64,000 nt of DNA, from contig CP114483.1 in assembly GCA_027186245.1 (NCBI GenBank), forward strand, positions 11,242,220 through 11,306,219, written 5' to 3'. The DNA comes from Coriaria nepalensis (lineage: Eukaryota; Streptophyta; Magnoliopsida; Cucurbitales; Coriariaceae). Shown here piece after piece: positions 12,530-27,200 of the stretch. Below the pieces are notes generated by a model that saw only the letters and a program-made list of their open reading frames with translations, did no database searches and was not told the origin of the DNA. Numbering within the stretch: the stretch's first letter is position 1; each line of letters starts with the position of its first letter. Both the position numbers and the translations under genes were made by a program.

Positions 12530-15500
12530 TATTGAAGACAAAAATGCATTCCTTTAGCCTTAAAAAGCATGTCATTCAGTCTTTTCATGTCATTAAATTG
12601 TTTGAAAGCACGTCGACCCAAATCTATGTTTCCATTTAAAACACGACTTTCATGCATAACTTGCAAATGATCTATTGAAGAAAACTATGGATTTTTTTAG
12701 CCTTAAAGTCGTATTATTGCGTCTCTTTTGGTCATTAAATCATTCAAAATCACTTCGAACGAAATTCGCAGTTTAAACATGACTTTCGTGCATAACTTGC
12801 CGTTGATCGATTCAAGGAAACAACGCATTTGTTTGGCCTTAAAATCATGTCATTGAGTCTCTTGTAGTCATGAAATCATTCTAAATTAATCCGAACGAAT
12901 TCTATTTTCGCTCTTCAAACATGATTTTCTTACATAACTTGTAATTAATCTATTGAAGACAAAAATGCATTCCCTTAGCCGTAAAAAGCATGTCATTCAG
13001 TATTTTCATGTCATTAAATTGTTTGAAAGCACATCGAACCAATTCTATGTTTGCATCTAAAACACGACTTTCATGCATAACTTGGAAATGATCTATTGAA
13101 GAAAACTATGCATTTTTTTAGCCTTACAGTCGTATTATTGCGTCTCTTTTGGTCATTAAATCATTCAAAACCACTTCGACCGATATTCGCAGTTTAAACA
13201 TGACTTTCGTGCATAACTTGCCGTTGATCGATTCAAGGCAACAACGCATTTGATTAGCCTTAAAATCATGTCATTGAGTCTCTTGTAGTCATGAAATCAT
13301 TCTAAATTAATCCGAAGGAATTCTATTCTCGCCCTACAAACATGATTTTCTTACATAACTTGCAATTAATCTATTGAAGACAACAATGCATTCCTTTAGC
13401 TTTAAAAAGCATGTCATTCAGTCTTTTCATGTCATTAAATTGTTTGGAAGCACGTCGAACCAAATCTATGTTTGCATTTAAAACACGACTTTCATGCATA
13501 ACTTGCAAATGATCTATTGAAGAAAACTATGCATTTTTTTAGCCTTAAAGTCGAATTATTGCGTCTCTTTTAGTCACTAAATCATTCAAAATCACTTCCT
13601 ACGAAATTCACAGTTTAAACATGACTTTCGTGCATAACTTGTCGTTGATCGATTCAAGGCAACAACGCATTTGTTTAGCCTTAAAATCATGTCATTGAGT
13701 CTCTTGTAGTCATGAAATCATTCTAAATTAATCCGAACGAATTCTATTTTCGCCCTTCAAACATGATTTTCTTACATAACTTGCAATTAATCTATTGAAG
13801 ACAACAATGCATTCCTTTAGCCTTAAAAAGCATGTCATTCAGTCTTTTCATGTCATTAAATTGTTTGAAAGCACGTCGACCCAAATCTATGTTTCCATTT
13901 AAAACACGACTTTCATGCATAACTTGTAAATGATCTATTGAAGAAAACTATGCATTTTTTTAGCCTTAAAGTCATATTATTGCGTCTCTTTTAGTCATTA
14001 AATCCTTCAAAATCACTTCGTACGAAATTCGCAGTTTAAACATGACTTTCGTGCATAACTTGCCATTGATCGATTCAAGGCAACAACGCATTTGTTTAGC
14101 CTTAAAATCATGTCATTGAGTCTCTTGTAGTCATGAAATCATTCTAAATTACTCCGAAGGAATTCTATTCTCGCCCTACAAACATGATTTTCTTACATAA
14201 CTTGCAATTAATCTATTGAAGACAACAATGCATTCCTTTAGCCTTAAAAAGCATGTCATTCAGTCTTTTCATGTCATTAAATTGTTTGAAAGCACGTCGA
14301 ACCAAATCTATGTTTGCATTTAAAACACGACTCTCACGCATAACTTGCAAATGATCTATTGAAGAAAACTATGCATTTTTTTAGCCTTAAAGTCGTATTA
14401 TTGCATCTCTTTTAGTCATTAAATCATTCAAAATCAGTTCGTACGAAATTCGCAGTTTAAACATGACTTTCGTGCATAACTTGCCGTTGATCGATTCAAG
14501 GCAACAACGCATTTGTTTAGCCTTAAAATCATGTCATTGAGTCTCTTGTAGTCATGAAATCATTCTAAATTAATCCGAACGAATTCTATTTTCGCCATAC
14601 AAAAATGATTTTCTTACATAACTTGCAATTAATCTATTGAAGACAAAAATGCATTCCTTTAGCCTTAAAAAGCATGTCATTCAGTCTTTTCATGTCATTA
14701 AATTGTTTGAAAGCACGTCGACCCAAATCTATGTTTCCATTTAAAACACGACTTTCATGCATAACTTGCAAATGATCTATTGAAGAAAACTATGGATTTT
14801 TTTAGCCTTAAAGTCGTATTATTGCGTCTCTTTTGGTCATTAAATCATTCAAAATCACTTCGAACGAAATTCGCAGTTTAAACATGACTTTCGTGCATAA
14901 CTTGCCGTTGATTGATTCAAGGCAACAACGCATTTGTTTAGCCTTAAAATCATGTCATTGAGTCTCTTGTAGTCATGAAATCATTCTAAATTAATCCGAA
15001 CGAATTCTATTTTCGCTCTTCAAACATGATTTTCTTACATAACTTGTAATTAATCTATTGAAGACAAAAATGCATTCCCTTAGCCGTAAAAAGCATGTCA
15101 TTCAGTATTTTCATGTCATTAAATTGTTTGAAAGCACATCGAACCAATTCTATGTTTGCATCTAAAACACGACTTTCATGCATAACTTGGAAATGATCTA
15201 TTGAAGAAAACTATGCATTTTTTTAGCCTTACAGTCGTATTATTGCGTCTCTTTTGGTCATTAAATCATTCAAAACCACTTCGAACGATATTCGCAGTTT
15301 AAACATGACTTTCGTGCATAACTTGCCGTTGATCGATTCAAGGCAACAACGCATTTGATTAGCCTTAAAATCATGTCATTGAGTCTCTTGTAGTCATGAA
15401 ATCATTCTAAATTAATCCGAAGGAATTCTATTCTCGCCCTACAAACATGATTTTCTTACATAACTTGCAATTAATCTATTGAAGACAACAATGCATTCCT

Positions 15501-15550
15501 TTAGCCTTAAAAAGCATGTCATTCAGTCTTTTCATGTCATTAAATTGTTT
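12530..15550 (+). repeat. Five-unit (2105-bp) spaced duplication
   Basis: About 12530-13445 recurs at about 14635-15550. Shared rare markers are taacttggaaatgatc at 13078/15183, ccttacagtcg, caaaaccacttcg, cgatattcgc and gcatttgattagcc. Differences include cgaccgatatt versus cgaacgatatt, ggaaacaacgcatttgtttggcc versus ggcaacaacgcatttgtttagcc, and tagctttaaaa versus tagccttaaaa, so it is older than the 6316-bp event. Confidence 0.75.
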
Positions 15551-18500
15551 GAAAGCACGTCGAACAAAATCTATGTTTGCATTTAAAACACGACTCTCAC
15601 GCATAACTTGCAAATGATCTACTGAAGAAAACTATGCATTTTTTTAGCCTTAAAGTCGTATTATTGCGTCTCTTTTGGTCATTAAATCATTCAAAATCAC
15701 TTCGTACGAAATTCGCAGTTTAAACATGACTTTCGTGCATAACTTTCCGTTGATCGATTCAAGGCAACAACGCATTTGTTTAGCCTTAAAATCATGTCAT
15801 TGAGTCCCTTGTAGTCATGAAATCATTCTAAATTAATCCGAAGGAATTCTATTTTCGCTCTTCAAACATGATTTTCTTACATAACTTGTAATTAATCTAT
15901 TGAAGACAAAAATGCATTCCCTTAGCCGTAAAAAGCATGTCATTCAGTATTTTCATGTCATTAAATTGTTTGAAAGCACATCGAACCAATTCTATGTTTG
16001 CATCTAAAACACGACTTTCATGCATAACTTGCAAATGATCTATTCAAGAAAACTATGGATTTTTTTAGCCTTAAAGTCGTATTATTGCGTCTTTTTTGGT
16101 CATTAAATCATTCAAAATCACTTCGAACGAAATTCGCAGTTTAAACATGACTTTCGTGCATAACTTGCCGTTGATCGATTCAAGGCAACAACGCATTTGT
16201 TTAGCCTTAAAATCAAGTCATTGAGTCTCTTGTTGTCATGAAATCATTCTAAATTAATCCGAACGAATTCTATTTTCGCTCTTCAAACATGATTTTCTTA
16301 CATAACTTGCAATTAATCTCTTGAAGACAACAATGCATTCCTTTAGCCTTAAAAAGCATGTCTTTCAGTCTTTTCATGTCATTAAATTGTTTGGAAGCAC
16401 GTCGAACCAAATCTATGTTTGCATTTAAAACACGACTTTCATGCATAACTTGCAAATGATCTATTGAAGAAAACTATGCTTTTTTTTAGCCTTAAAGTCG
16501 TATTATTACGTCTCTTTTGGTCATTAAATAATTCAAAATCACTTCGAACGAAATTCGCAGTTTAAACATGACTTTCGTGCATAACTTGCCGTTGATCGAT
16601 TCAAGGCAACAACGCATTTGTTTAGCCTTAAAATCATGTCATTGAGTCTCTTGTAGTCATGAAATCATTCTAAATTAATCCGAACGAATTCTATTTTCGC
16701 CCTACAAACATGATTTTCTTACATAACTTGCAATTAATCTATTGAAGACAAAAATGCATTCCTTTAGGCTTAAAAAGCATGTCATTCAGTCTTTTCATGT
16801 CATTAAATTGTTTGAAAGCACGTCGACCCAAATCTTTGTTTCCATTTAAAACACGACTTTCATGCATAACTTGTAAATGATCTATTGAAGAAAACTATGC
16901 ATTTTTTTAGCCTTAAAGTCATATTATTGCGTCTCTTTTAGTCATTAAATCATTCAAAATCACTTCGTACGAAATTCGCAGTTTAAACATGACTTTCGTG
17001 CATAACTTGCCATTGATCGATTCAAGGCAACAACGCATTTGTTTAGCCTTAAAATCATGTCATTGAGTCTCTTGTAGTCATGAAATCATTCTAAATTACT
17101 CCGAACGAATTCTATTTTCGCCCTTCAAACATGATTTTCTAGCATAACTTGCAATTAATCTATTGAAGACAACAATGCATTCCTTTAGCCTTAAAAAGCA
17201 TGTCATTCAGTCTTTTCATGTCATTAAATTGTTTGAAAGCACGTCGAACCAAATCTATGTTTGCATTTAAAACACGACTTTCATGCGTAACTTGCAAATG
17301 ATCTATTGAAGAAAACTATGCATTTTTTTAGCCTTAAAGTCGTATTATTGCATCTCTTTTAGTCATTAAATCATTCAAAATCAGTTCGTACAAAATTCGT
17401 AGTTTAAACATGACTTTCGTGCATAACTTGCCGTTGATCGATTCAAGGCAACAACGCATTTGTTTAGCCTTAAAATCATGTCATTGAGTCTCTTGTAGTC
17501 ATGAAATCATTCTAAATTAATCCGAACGAATTCTATTTTCGCCATACAAACATGATTTTCTTACATAACTTGCAATTAATCTATTGAAGACAAAAATGCA
17601 TTCCTTTAGCCTTAAAAAGCATGTCATTCAGTCTTTTCATGTCATTAAATTGTTTGAAAGCACGTCGACCCAAATCTATGTTTCCATTTAAAACACGACT
17701 TTCATGCATAACTTGCAAATGATCTATTGAAGAAAACTATGCATTTTTTTAGCCTTAAAGTCGTATTATTGCGTCTCTTTTAGTCATTAAATCATTCAAA
17801 ATCAGTTCGTACGAAATTCGCAGTTTAAACATGACTTTCGTGCATAACTTGCCGTTGATCGATTCAAGGCAACAACGCATTTGTTTAGCCTTAAAATCAT
17901 GTCATTGAGTCTCTTGTAGTCATGAAATCATTCTAAATTAATCCGAACGAATTCTATTTTCGCTCTTCAAACATGATTTTCTTACATAACTTGTAATTAA
18001 TCTATTGAAGACAATAATGCATTCCTTTAGCCTTAAAAAGCATGTCATTCAGTCTTTTCATGTCATTAAATTGTTTGAAAGCACGTCGAACCAAATCTAT
18101 GTTTGCATTTAAAACACGACTCTCACGCATAACTTGCAAATGATCTATTGAAGAAAACTATGCATTTTTTTAGCCTTAAAGTCGTATTGTTGCGTCTCTT
18201 TTGGTCATTAAATCATTCAAAATCACTTCGTACGAAATTCGCAGTTTAAACATTACTTTCGTGCATAACTTGCCGTTGATCGATTCAAGGCAACAACGCA
18301 TTTGTTTAGCCTTAAAATCATGTCATTGAGTCTCTTGTAGTCATGAAATCATTCTAAATTAATCCGAACGAATTCTATTTTCGCCCTTCAAACATGATTT
18401 TCTTACATAACTTGCAATTAATCTATTGAAGACAACAATGCATTCCTTTAGCCTTAAAAAGCATGTCTTTCAGTCTTTTCATGTCATTAAATTGTTTGGA

Positions 18501-18661
18501 AGCACGTCGAACCAAATCTATGTTTGCATTTAAAACACGACTTTCATGCATAACTTGCAAATGATCTATTGAAGAAAACTATGCATTTTTTTATCCTTAA
18601 ATTCGTATTATTGCGTCTCTTTTAGTCATTAAATCATTCAAAATGAATTCGTACGAAATTC

Positions 18662-21187
18662 GCAGTTTAAACATGACTTTCGTGCATAACTTGCCGTTGA
18701 TCGATTCAAGGCAACAACGCATTTGTTTAGCCGTAAAATCATGTCATTGAGTCTCTTGTAGTCATGAAATCATTCTAAATTAATCCGAACGAATTCTATT
18801 TTCGCCCTTCAAACATGATTTTCTTACATAACTTGCAATTAATCTATTGAAGACAAAAATGCATTCCCTTAGCCGTAAAAAGCATGTCATTCAGTATTTT
18901 CATGTCAATAAATTGTTTGAAAGCACATCGTACCAATTCTATGTTTGCATCTAAAACACGACTTTCATGCATAACTTGCAAATGATCTATTGAAGAAAAC
19001 TATGCATTTTTTTAGCCTTAAATTCGTTTTATTGCATCTCTTTTAGTCATTAAATCATTCAAAATCACTTCGAACGAAATTCGCAGTTTAAACATGACTT
19101 TCATGCATAACTTGCCGTTGATCGATTCGAGGCAATTACGCATTTGTTTAGCCTTAAAATCATGTCATTGAGTCTCTTGTAGTCATGAAATCATTCTAAA
19201 TTAATCCGAACGAATTCTATTTTCGCCCTTCAAACATGATTTTCTTACATAACTTGCAATTAATCTATTGAGGACAACAATGCATTCCTTTAGCCTTAAA
19301 AAGCATGTCATTCAGTCTTTTCATGTCATTAAATTGTTTGAAAGCACGTCGAACCAAATCTATGTTTGCATTTAAAACACGACTTTCATGCATAACTTGC
19401 AAATAATCTATTGAAGATAACTATGCATTTTTTTAGCCTTAAAGTCGTATTATTGCGTCTCTTTTAGTCATTAAATCATTCAAAATCACTTCGTACGTAA
19501 TTCGCAGTTTAAACATGACTTTCGTGCATAACTTGCCGTTGATTTATTCAAGGCAACAACGCATTTGTTTAGCCTTAAAATCATGTCATTGAGTCTCTTG
19601 TAGTCATGAAATCATTCTAAATTAATCCGAACGAATTCTATTTTCGCCCTACAAACATGATTTTCTTATATAACTTGCAATTAATCTATTGAAGACAACA
19701 ATGCATTCCTTTAGCCTTAAAAAGCATGTCATTCAGTCTTTTCATGTCATTAAATTGTTTGAAAGCACATCGAACCAAATCTATGTTTGCATTTAAAACA
19801 CGATTTTCATGCATAACTTGCAAATGATCTATTGAAGAAAACTATGCATTTTTTTAGCCTTAAAGTCGTATTATTGCGTCTCTTTTGGTCATTAAATCAT
19901 TCAAAATCACTTCGAACGAAATTCGCAGTTTAAACATGACTTTCGCGCATTACTTCCCGTTGATCGATTCAAGGCAACAACGCATTTGTTTAGCCTTAAA
20001 ATCATGTCATTGAGTCTCTTGTAGTCATGAAATCATTCTAAATTAATCCGAAGGAATTCTATTTTCGCCCTACAAACATGATTTTCTTACATAACTTGCA
20101 ATTAATCTATTGAAGACAACAATGCATTCCTTTAGCCTTAAAAAGCATGTCATTCAGTCTTTTCATGTCATTAAATTGTTTGAAAGCACGTCGAACCAAA
20201 TCTATGTTTGCATTTAAAACACGACTTTCATGCATAACTTGCAAATGATCTATTGAAGAAAACTATGCATTTTTTTAGCCTTAAAATCGTATTATTGCGT
20301 CTCTTTTAGTCATTAAATCATTCAAAATCACTTCGTACGAAATTCGCAGTTTAAACATGACTTTCGTGCATAACTTGCCGTTGATCGATTCAAGGCAACA
20401 ACGCATTTGTTTAGCCTTAAAATCATGTCATTGAGTCTCTTGTAGTAATGAAATCATTCTAAATTAATTCGAACGAATTCTATTTTCGCCCTACAAACAT
20501 GATTTTCTTACATAACTTGCAATTAATCTATTGAAGACAACAATGCATTCCTTTAGCCTTAAAAAGGATGTCTTTCAGTCTTTTCATGTCATTAAATTGT
20601 TTGGAAGCACGTCGAACCAAATCTATGTTTGCATTTAAAACACGACTTTCATGCATAACTTGCAAATGATCTATTGAAGAAAACTATGCATTTTTTTATC
20701 CTTAAATTCGATTTATTGCGTCTCTTTTAGTCATTAAATCATTCAAAATCATTTCGTACGAAATTCGAAGTTTAAACATGACTTTCGTGCATAACTTGCC
20801 GTTGATCGATTCAAGGCAACAACGCATTTGTTTAGCCGTAAAATCATGTCATTGGGTCTCTTGTAGTCATGAAATCATTCTAAATTAATCCGAACGAATT
20901 CTATTTTCGCCCTTCAAACATGATTTTCTTACATAACTTGCAATTAATCTATTGAAGACAACAATGCATTCCTTTAGCCTTAAAAAGCATGTCATTCAGT
21001 CTTTTCATGTCATTAAATTGTTTGAAAGCACGTCGAACCAAATCTATGTTTGCATTTAAAACACGACTTTCATGCATAACTTGCAAATGATCTATTGAAG
21101 AAAACTATGCATTTTTTTAGCCTTAAAATCGTATTATTGCGTCTCTTTTAGTCATTAAATCATTCAAAATCACTTCGTACGAAATTC
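18662..21187 (+). repeat. 2526-bp tandem duplication, copy 1 (six units)
   Basis: Six consecutive trimers repeat in order immediately downstream. Shared rare markers are tttagccgtaaaatc (18728/21254), tgtcaataaattg, acatcgtaccaattc, gttgatttattcaagg (19538/22064), cttatataacttg, tttcgcgcattacttcccg, tagtaatgaaatc and aaaaaggatgtc. The match begins after 18650, where copy 1 has aaatgaattcgtacg against aaatcacttcgtacg. Confidence 0.9.
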
Positions 21188-23713
21188 GCAGTTTAAACAT
21201 GACTTTCGTGCATAACTTGCCGTTGATCGATTCAAGGCAACAACGCATTTGTTTAGCCGTAAAATCATGTCATTGAGTCTCTTGTAGTCATGAAATCATT
21301 CTAAATTAATCCGAACGAATTCTATTTTCGCCCTTCAAACATGATTTTCTTACATAACTTGCAATTAATCTATTGAAGACAAAAATGCATTCCCTTAGCC
21401 GTAAAAAGCATGTCATTCAGTATTTTCATGTCAATAAATTGTTTGAAAGCACATCGTACCAATTCTATGTTTGCATCTAAAACACGACTTTCATGCATAA
21501 CTTGCAAATGATCTATTGAAGAAAACTATGCATTTTTTTAGCCTTAAATTCGTTTTATTGCATCTCTTTTAGTCATTAAATCATTCAAAATCACTTCGAA
21601 CGAAATTCGCAGTTTAAACATGACTTTCATGCATAACTTGCCGTTGATCGATTCGAGGCAACAACGCATTTGTTTAGCCTTAAAATCATGTCATTGAGTC
21701 TCTTGTAGTCATGAAATCATTCTAAATTAATCCGAACGAATTCTATTTTCGCCCTTCAAACATGATTTTCTTACATAACTTGCAATTAATCTATTGAGGA
21801 CAACAATGCATTCCTTTAGCCTTAAAAAGCATGTCATTCAGTCTTTTCATGTCATTAAATTGTTTGAAAGCACGTCGAACCAAATCTATGTTTGCATTTA
21901 AAACACGACTTTCATGCATAACTTGCAAATAATCTATTGAAGATAACTATGCATTTTTTTAGCCTTAAAGTCGTATTATTGCGTCTCTTTTAGTCATTAA
22001 ATCATTCAAAATCACTTCGTACGTAATTCGCAGTTTAAACATGACTTTCGTGCATAACTTGCCGTTGATTTATTCAAGGCAACAACGCATTTGTTTAGCC
22101 TTAAAATCATGTCATTGAGTCTCTTGTAGTCATGAAATCATTCTAAATTAATCCGAACGAATTCTATTTTCGCCCTACAAACATGATTTTCTTATATAAC
22201 TTGCAATTAATCTATTGAAGACAACAATGCATTCCTTTAGCCTTAAAAAGCATGTCATTCAGTCTTTTCATGTCATTAAATTGTTTGAAAGCACATCGAA
22301 CCAAATCTATGTTTGCATTTAAAACACGATTTTCATGCATAACTTGCAAATGATCTATTGAAGAAAACTATGCATTTTTTTAGCCTTAAAGTCGTATTAT
22401 TGCGTCTCTTTTGGTCATTAAATCATTCAAAATCACTTCGAACGAAATTCGCAGTTTAAACATGACTTTCGCGCATTACTTCCCGTTGATCGATTCAAGG
22501 CAACAACGCATTTGTTTAGCCTTAAAATCATGTCATTGAGTCTCTTGTAGTCATGAAATCATTCTAAATTAATCCGAAGGAATTCTATTTTCGCCCTACA
22601 AACATGATTTTCTTACATAACTTGCAATTAATCTATTGAAGACAACAATGCATTCCTTTAGCCTTAAAAAGCATGTCATTCAGTCTTTTCATGTCATTAA
22701 ATTGTTTGAAAGCACGTCGAACCAAATCTATGTTTGCATTTAAAACACGACTTTCATGCATAACTTGCAAATGATCTATTGAAGAAAACTATGCATTTTT
22801 TTAGCCTTAAAATCGTATTATTGCGTCTCTTTTAGTCATTAAATCATTCAAAATCACTTCGTACGAAATTCGCAGTTTAAACATGACTTTCGTGCATAAC
22901 TTGCCGTTGATCGATTCAAGGCAACAACGCATTTGTTTAGCCTTAAAATCATGTCATTGAGTCTCTTGTAGTAATGAAATCATTCTAAATTAATTCGAAC
23001 GAATTCTATTTTCGCCCTACAAACATGATTTTCTTACATAACTTGCAATTAATCTATTGAAGACAACAATGCATTCCTTTAGCCTTAAAAAGGATGTCTT
23101 TCAGTCTTTTCATGTCATTAAATTGTTTGGAAGCACGTCGAACCAAATCTATGTTTGCATTTAAAACACGACTTTCATGCATAACTTGCAAATGATCTAT
23201 TGAAGAAAACTATGCATTTTTTTATCCTTAAATTCGATTTATTGCGTCTCTTTTAGTCATTAAATCATTCAAAATCATTTCGTACGAAATTCGAAGTTTA
23301 AACATGACTTTCGTGCATAACTTGCCGTTGATCGATCCAAGGCAACAACGCATTTGTTTAGCCGTAAAATCATGTCATTGGGTCTCTTGTAGTCATGAAA
23401 TCATTCTAAATTAATCCGAACGAATTCTATTTTCGCCCTTCAAACATGATTTTCTTACATAACTTGCAATTAATCTATTGAAGACAACAATGCATTCCTT
23501 TAGCCTTAAAAAGCATGTCATTCAGTCTTTTCATGTCATTAAATTGTTTGAAAGCACGTCGAACCAAATCTATGTTTGCATTTAAAACACGACTTTCATG
23601 CATAACTTGCAAATGATCTATTGAAGAAAACTATGCATTTTTTTAGCCTTAAAATCGTATTATTGCGTCTCTTTTAGTCATTAAATCATTCAAAATCACT
23701 TCGTACGAAATTC
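21188..23713 (+). repeat. 2526-bp tandem duplication, copy 2
   Basis: Direct repeat of the preceding six units. Differences seen: ggcaacaacgc here versus ggcaattacgc in copy 1 (about 19133), and cgatccaagg here (about 23334) versus cgattcaagg. The match runs on to about 23782 and stops where tttagccttaaaatc replaces tttagccgtaaaatc. Confidence 0.9.
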
Positions 23714-24008
23714 GCAGTTTAAACATGACTTTCGTGCATAACTTGCCGTTGATCGATTCAAGGCAACAACGCATTTGTTTAGCCTTAAAATCATGTCATT
23801 GAGTCTCTTGTAGTCATGAAATCATTCTAAATTAATCCGAACGAATTCTATTTTCGCCCTTCAAACATGATTTTCTTACATAACTTGCAATTAATCTATT
23901 GAGGACAACAATGCATTCCTTTAGCCTTAAAAAGCATGTCATTCAGTCTTTTCATGTCATTAAATTGTTTGAAAGCACGTCGAAACAAATCTATGTTTGC
24001 ATTTAAAA

Positions 24009-24293
24009 CACGACTTTCATGCATAACTTGCAAATGATCTATTGAAGAAAACTATGCATTTTTTTAGCCTTAAAGTCGTATTATTGCGTCTCTTGTAGTC
24101 ATGAAATCATTCTAAATTAATCCGAACAAATTCTATTTTCGCCCTTCAAACATGATTTTCTTACATAACTTGCAATTAATCTATTGAAGACAACAATGCA
24201 TTCCTTTAGCCTCAAAAAGCATGTCTTTCAGTCTTTTCATGTCATTAAATTATTTGGAAGCACGTCGAACCAAATCTATGTTTGCATTTAAAA
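24009..24293 (+). repeat. Type-2 dimer unit (first, isolated)
   Basis: Junction ttattgcgtctcttgtagtc at about 24081-24100: the base after attg is C, the A-type base, so this chimera switches from A to B later than the type-1 dimers. Its B part reads ccgaacaaattc, so the EcoRI site is lost. Its C monomer has gcctcaaaaagc and attatttggaag, and the next A monomer starts gacgac instead of cacgac. Confidence 0.95.
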
Positions 24294-27200
24294 GACGACT
24301 TTCATGCATAACTTGCAAATGATCTATTGAAGAAAACTATGCACTTTTTTAGCCTTAAAGTCGTATTATTGCGTCTCTTTTAGTCATTAAATCATTCAAA
24401 ATCACTTCGTACGAAATTCGCAGTTTAAACATGACTTTCGTGCATAACTTGCCGTTGATCGATTCAAGGCAACAACGCATTTGTTTAGCCTTAAAATCAT
24501 GTCATTGAGTCTCTTGTAGTCTTGAAATCATTCTAAATTAATCCGAAGGAATTCTATTTTCGCCCTACAAACATGATTTTCTTACATAACTTGCAATTAA
24601 TCTATTGAAGACAACAATGCATTCCTTTAGCCTTAAAAAGCATGTCATTCAGTCTTTTCATGTCATTAAATTGTTTGAAAGCACGTCGAACCAAATCTAT
24701 GTTTGCATTTAAAACACGACTTTCATGCATAACTTGCAAATGATCTATTGAAGAAAACTATGCATTTTTTTAGCCTTAAAATCGTATTATTGCGTCTCTT
24801 TTAGTCATTAAATCATTCAAAATCACTTCGTACGAAATTCGCAGTTTAAACATGACTTTCGTGCATAACTTGCCGTTGATCGATTCAAGGCAACAACGCA
24901 TTTGTTTAGCCTTAAAATCATGTCATTGAGTCTCTTGTAGTCATGAAATCATTCTAAATTAATCCGAACGAATTCTATTTTCGCCATACAAATATGATTT
25001 TCTTACATAACTTGCAATTAATCTATTGAAGACAAAAATGCATTCCTTTAGCCTTAAAAAGCATGTTTTTCAGTCTTTTCATGTCATTAAATTGTTTGGA
25101 AGCACGTCGAACCAAATCTATGTTTGCATTTAAAACACGACTTTCATGCATAACTTGCAAATGATCTATTGAAGAAAACTATGCATTTTTTTAGCCTTAA
25201 ATTCGTATTATTGCGTCTCTTTTAGTCATTAAATCATTCAAAATCACTTCGTACGAAATTCGCAGTTTAAACATGACTTTCGTGCATAACTTGCCGTTGA
25301 TCGATTCAAGGCAACAACGCATTTGTTTAGCCTTAAAATCATGTCATTGAGTCTCTTGTAGTCATGAAATCATTCTAAATTAATCCGAACGAATTCTATT
25401 TTCGCTCTTCAAACATGATTTTCTTACATAACTTGCAATTAATCTATTGAAGACAAAAATGCATTCCCTTAGCCGTAAAAAGCATGTCATTCAGTATTTT
25501 CGTGTCATTAAATTGTTTGAAAGCACATCCAACCAATTCTATGTTTGCATCTAAAACACGACTTTCATGCATAACTTGCAAATGATCTATTGAAGAAAAC
25601 TATGCATTTTTTTAGCCTTAAAGTCGTATTATTGCGTCTCTTTTAGTCATTAAATCATTCAAAATCAGTTCGTACGAAATTCGCAGTTTAAACATGACTT
25701 TCGTGCATAACTTGCCGTTGATCGATTCAAGGCAACAACGCATTTGTTTAGCCTTAAAATCATGTCATTGAGTCTCTTGTAGTCATGAAATCATTCTAAA
25801 TTAATCGGAACGAATTCTATTTTCGCTCTTCAAACATGATTTTCTTACATAACTTGCAATTAATCTATTGAAGACAAAAATGCATTCCCTTAGCCTTAAA
25901 AGCATGTCATTCAGTATTTTCGTGTCATTAAATTGTTTGAAAGCACATCCAACCAATTCTATGTTTGCATCTAAAACACGACTTTCATGCATAACTTGCA
26001 AATGATCTATTGAAGAAAACTATGCATTTTTTTAGCCTTAAAGTCGTATTATTGCGTCTCTTTTAGTCATTAAATCATTCAAAATCAGTTCGTACGAAAT
26101 TCGCAGTTTAAACATGACTTTCGTGCATAACTTGCCGTTGATCGATTCAAGGCAACAACGCATTTGTTTAGCCTTAAAATCATGTCATTGAGTCTCTTGT
26201 AGTCATGAAATCATTCTAAATTAATCCGAACGAATTCTATTTTCGCCCTTCAAACATGATTTTCTTACATAACTTGCAATTAATCTATTGAAGACAACAA
26301 TGCATTCCTTTAGCCTTAAAAAGCATGTCTTTCAGCCTTTTCATGTCATTAAATTGTTTGGAAGCACGTCGAACCAAATCTATGTTTGCATTTAAAACAC
26401 GACTTTCATGCATAACTTGCAAATGATCTATTGAAGAAAACTATGCATTTTTTTATCCTTAAATTCTTATTATTGCGTCTCTTTTAGTCATTAAATAATT
26501 CAAAATCAGTTCGTACGAAATTCGAAGTTTTAACATGACTTTCGTGCATAACTTGCCGTTGATCGATTCAAGGCAACAACGCATTTGTTTAGCCGTAAAA
26601 TCATGTCATTGAGTCTCTTGTAGTCATGAAATCATTCTAAATTAATCCGAACGAATTCTATTTTCGCCCTTCAAACATGATTTTCTTACATAACTTGCAA
26701 TTAATCTATTGAAGACAAAAATGCATTCCCTTAGCCGTAAAAAGCATGTCATTCAGTATTTTCATATCAATAAATTGTTTGAAAGCACATCGTACCAATT
26801 CTATGTTTGCATCTAAAACACGACTTTCATGCATAACTTGCAAATGATCTATTGAAGAAAACTATGCATTTTTTTAGCCTTAAATTCGTTTTATTGCATC
26901 TCTTTTAGTCATTAAATCATTCAAAATCACTTCGAACGAAATTCGCAGTTTAAACATGACTTTCATGCATAACTTGCCGTTGATCGATTCGAGGCAACAA
27001 CGCATTTGTTTAGCCTTAAAATCATGTCATTGAGTTTCTTGTAGTCATGAAATCATTCTAAATTAATCCGAACGAATTCTATTTTCGCCCTACAAACATG
27101 ATTTTCTTATATAACTTGCAATTAATCTATTGAAGACAACAATGCATTCCTTTAGCCTTAAAAAGCATGTCATTCAGTCTTTAATGTCATTAAATTGTTT

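Larger units (their letters stand above)
12221..24008 (+). repeat. Block of 28 trimer units
   Basis: Exactly 28 x 421 bp with no net length change. C-gamma units end near 17.7 kb; from about 18.1 kb C-beta units dominate. It includes a five-unit-spaced duplication at 12.5-15.6 kb and the 2526-bp tandem duplication at 18.7-23.8 kb. No non-satellite sequence is present. Confidence 0.95.

Noticed and set aside
16270..16455. 61-codon open frame on the - strand
   Set aside because: It depends on one substitution (aatctcttgaag for aatctattgaag) that removes a TAG on the minus strand in this unit alone.
25801..26001. 66-codon open frame on the - strand
   Set aside because: Produced by the 1-bp deletion tagccttaaaagcatg at about 25891, private to this unit; it is satellite sequence throughout.
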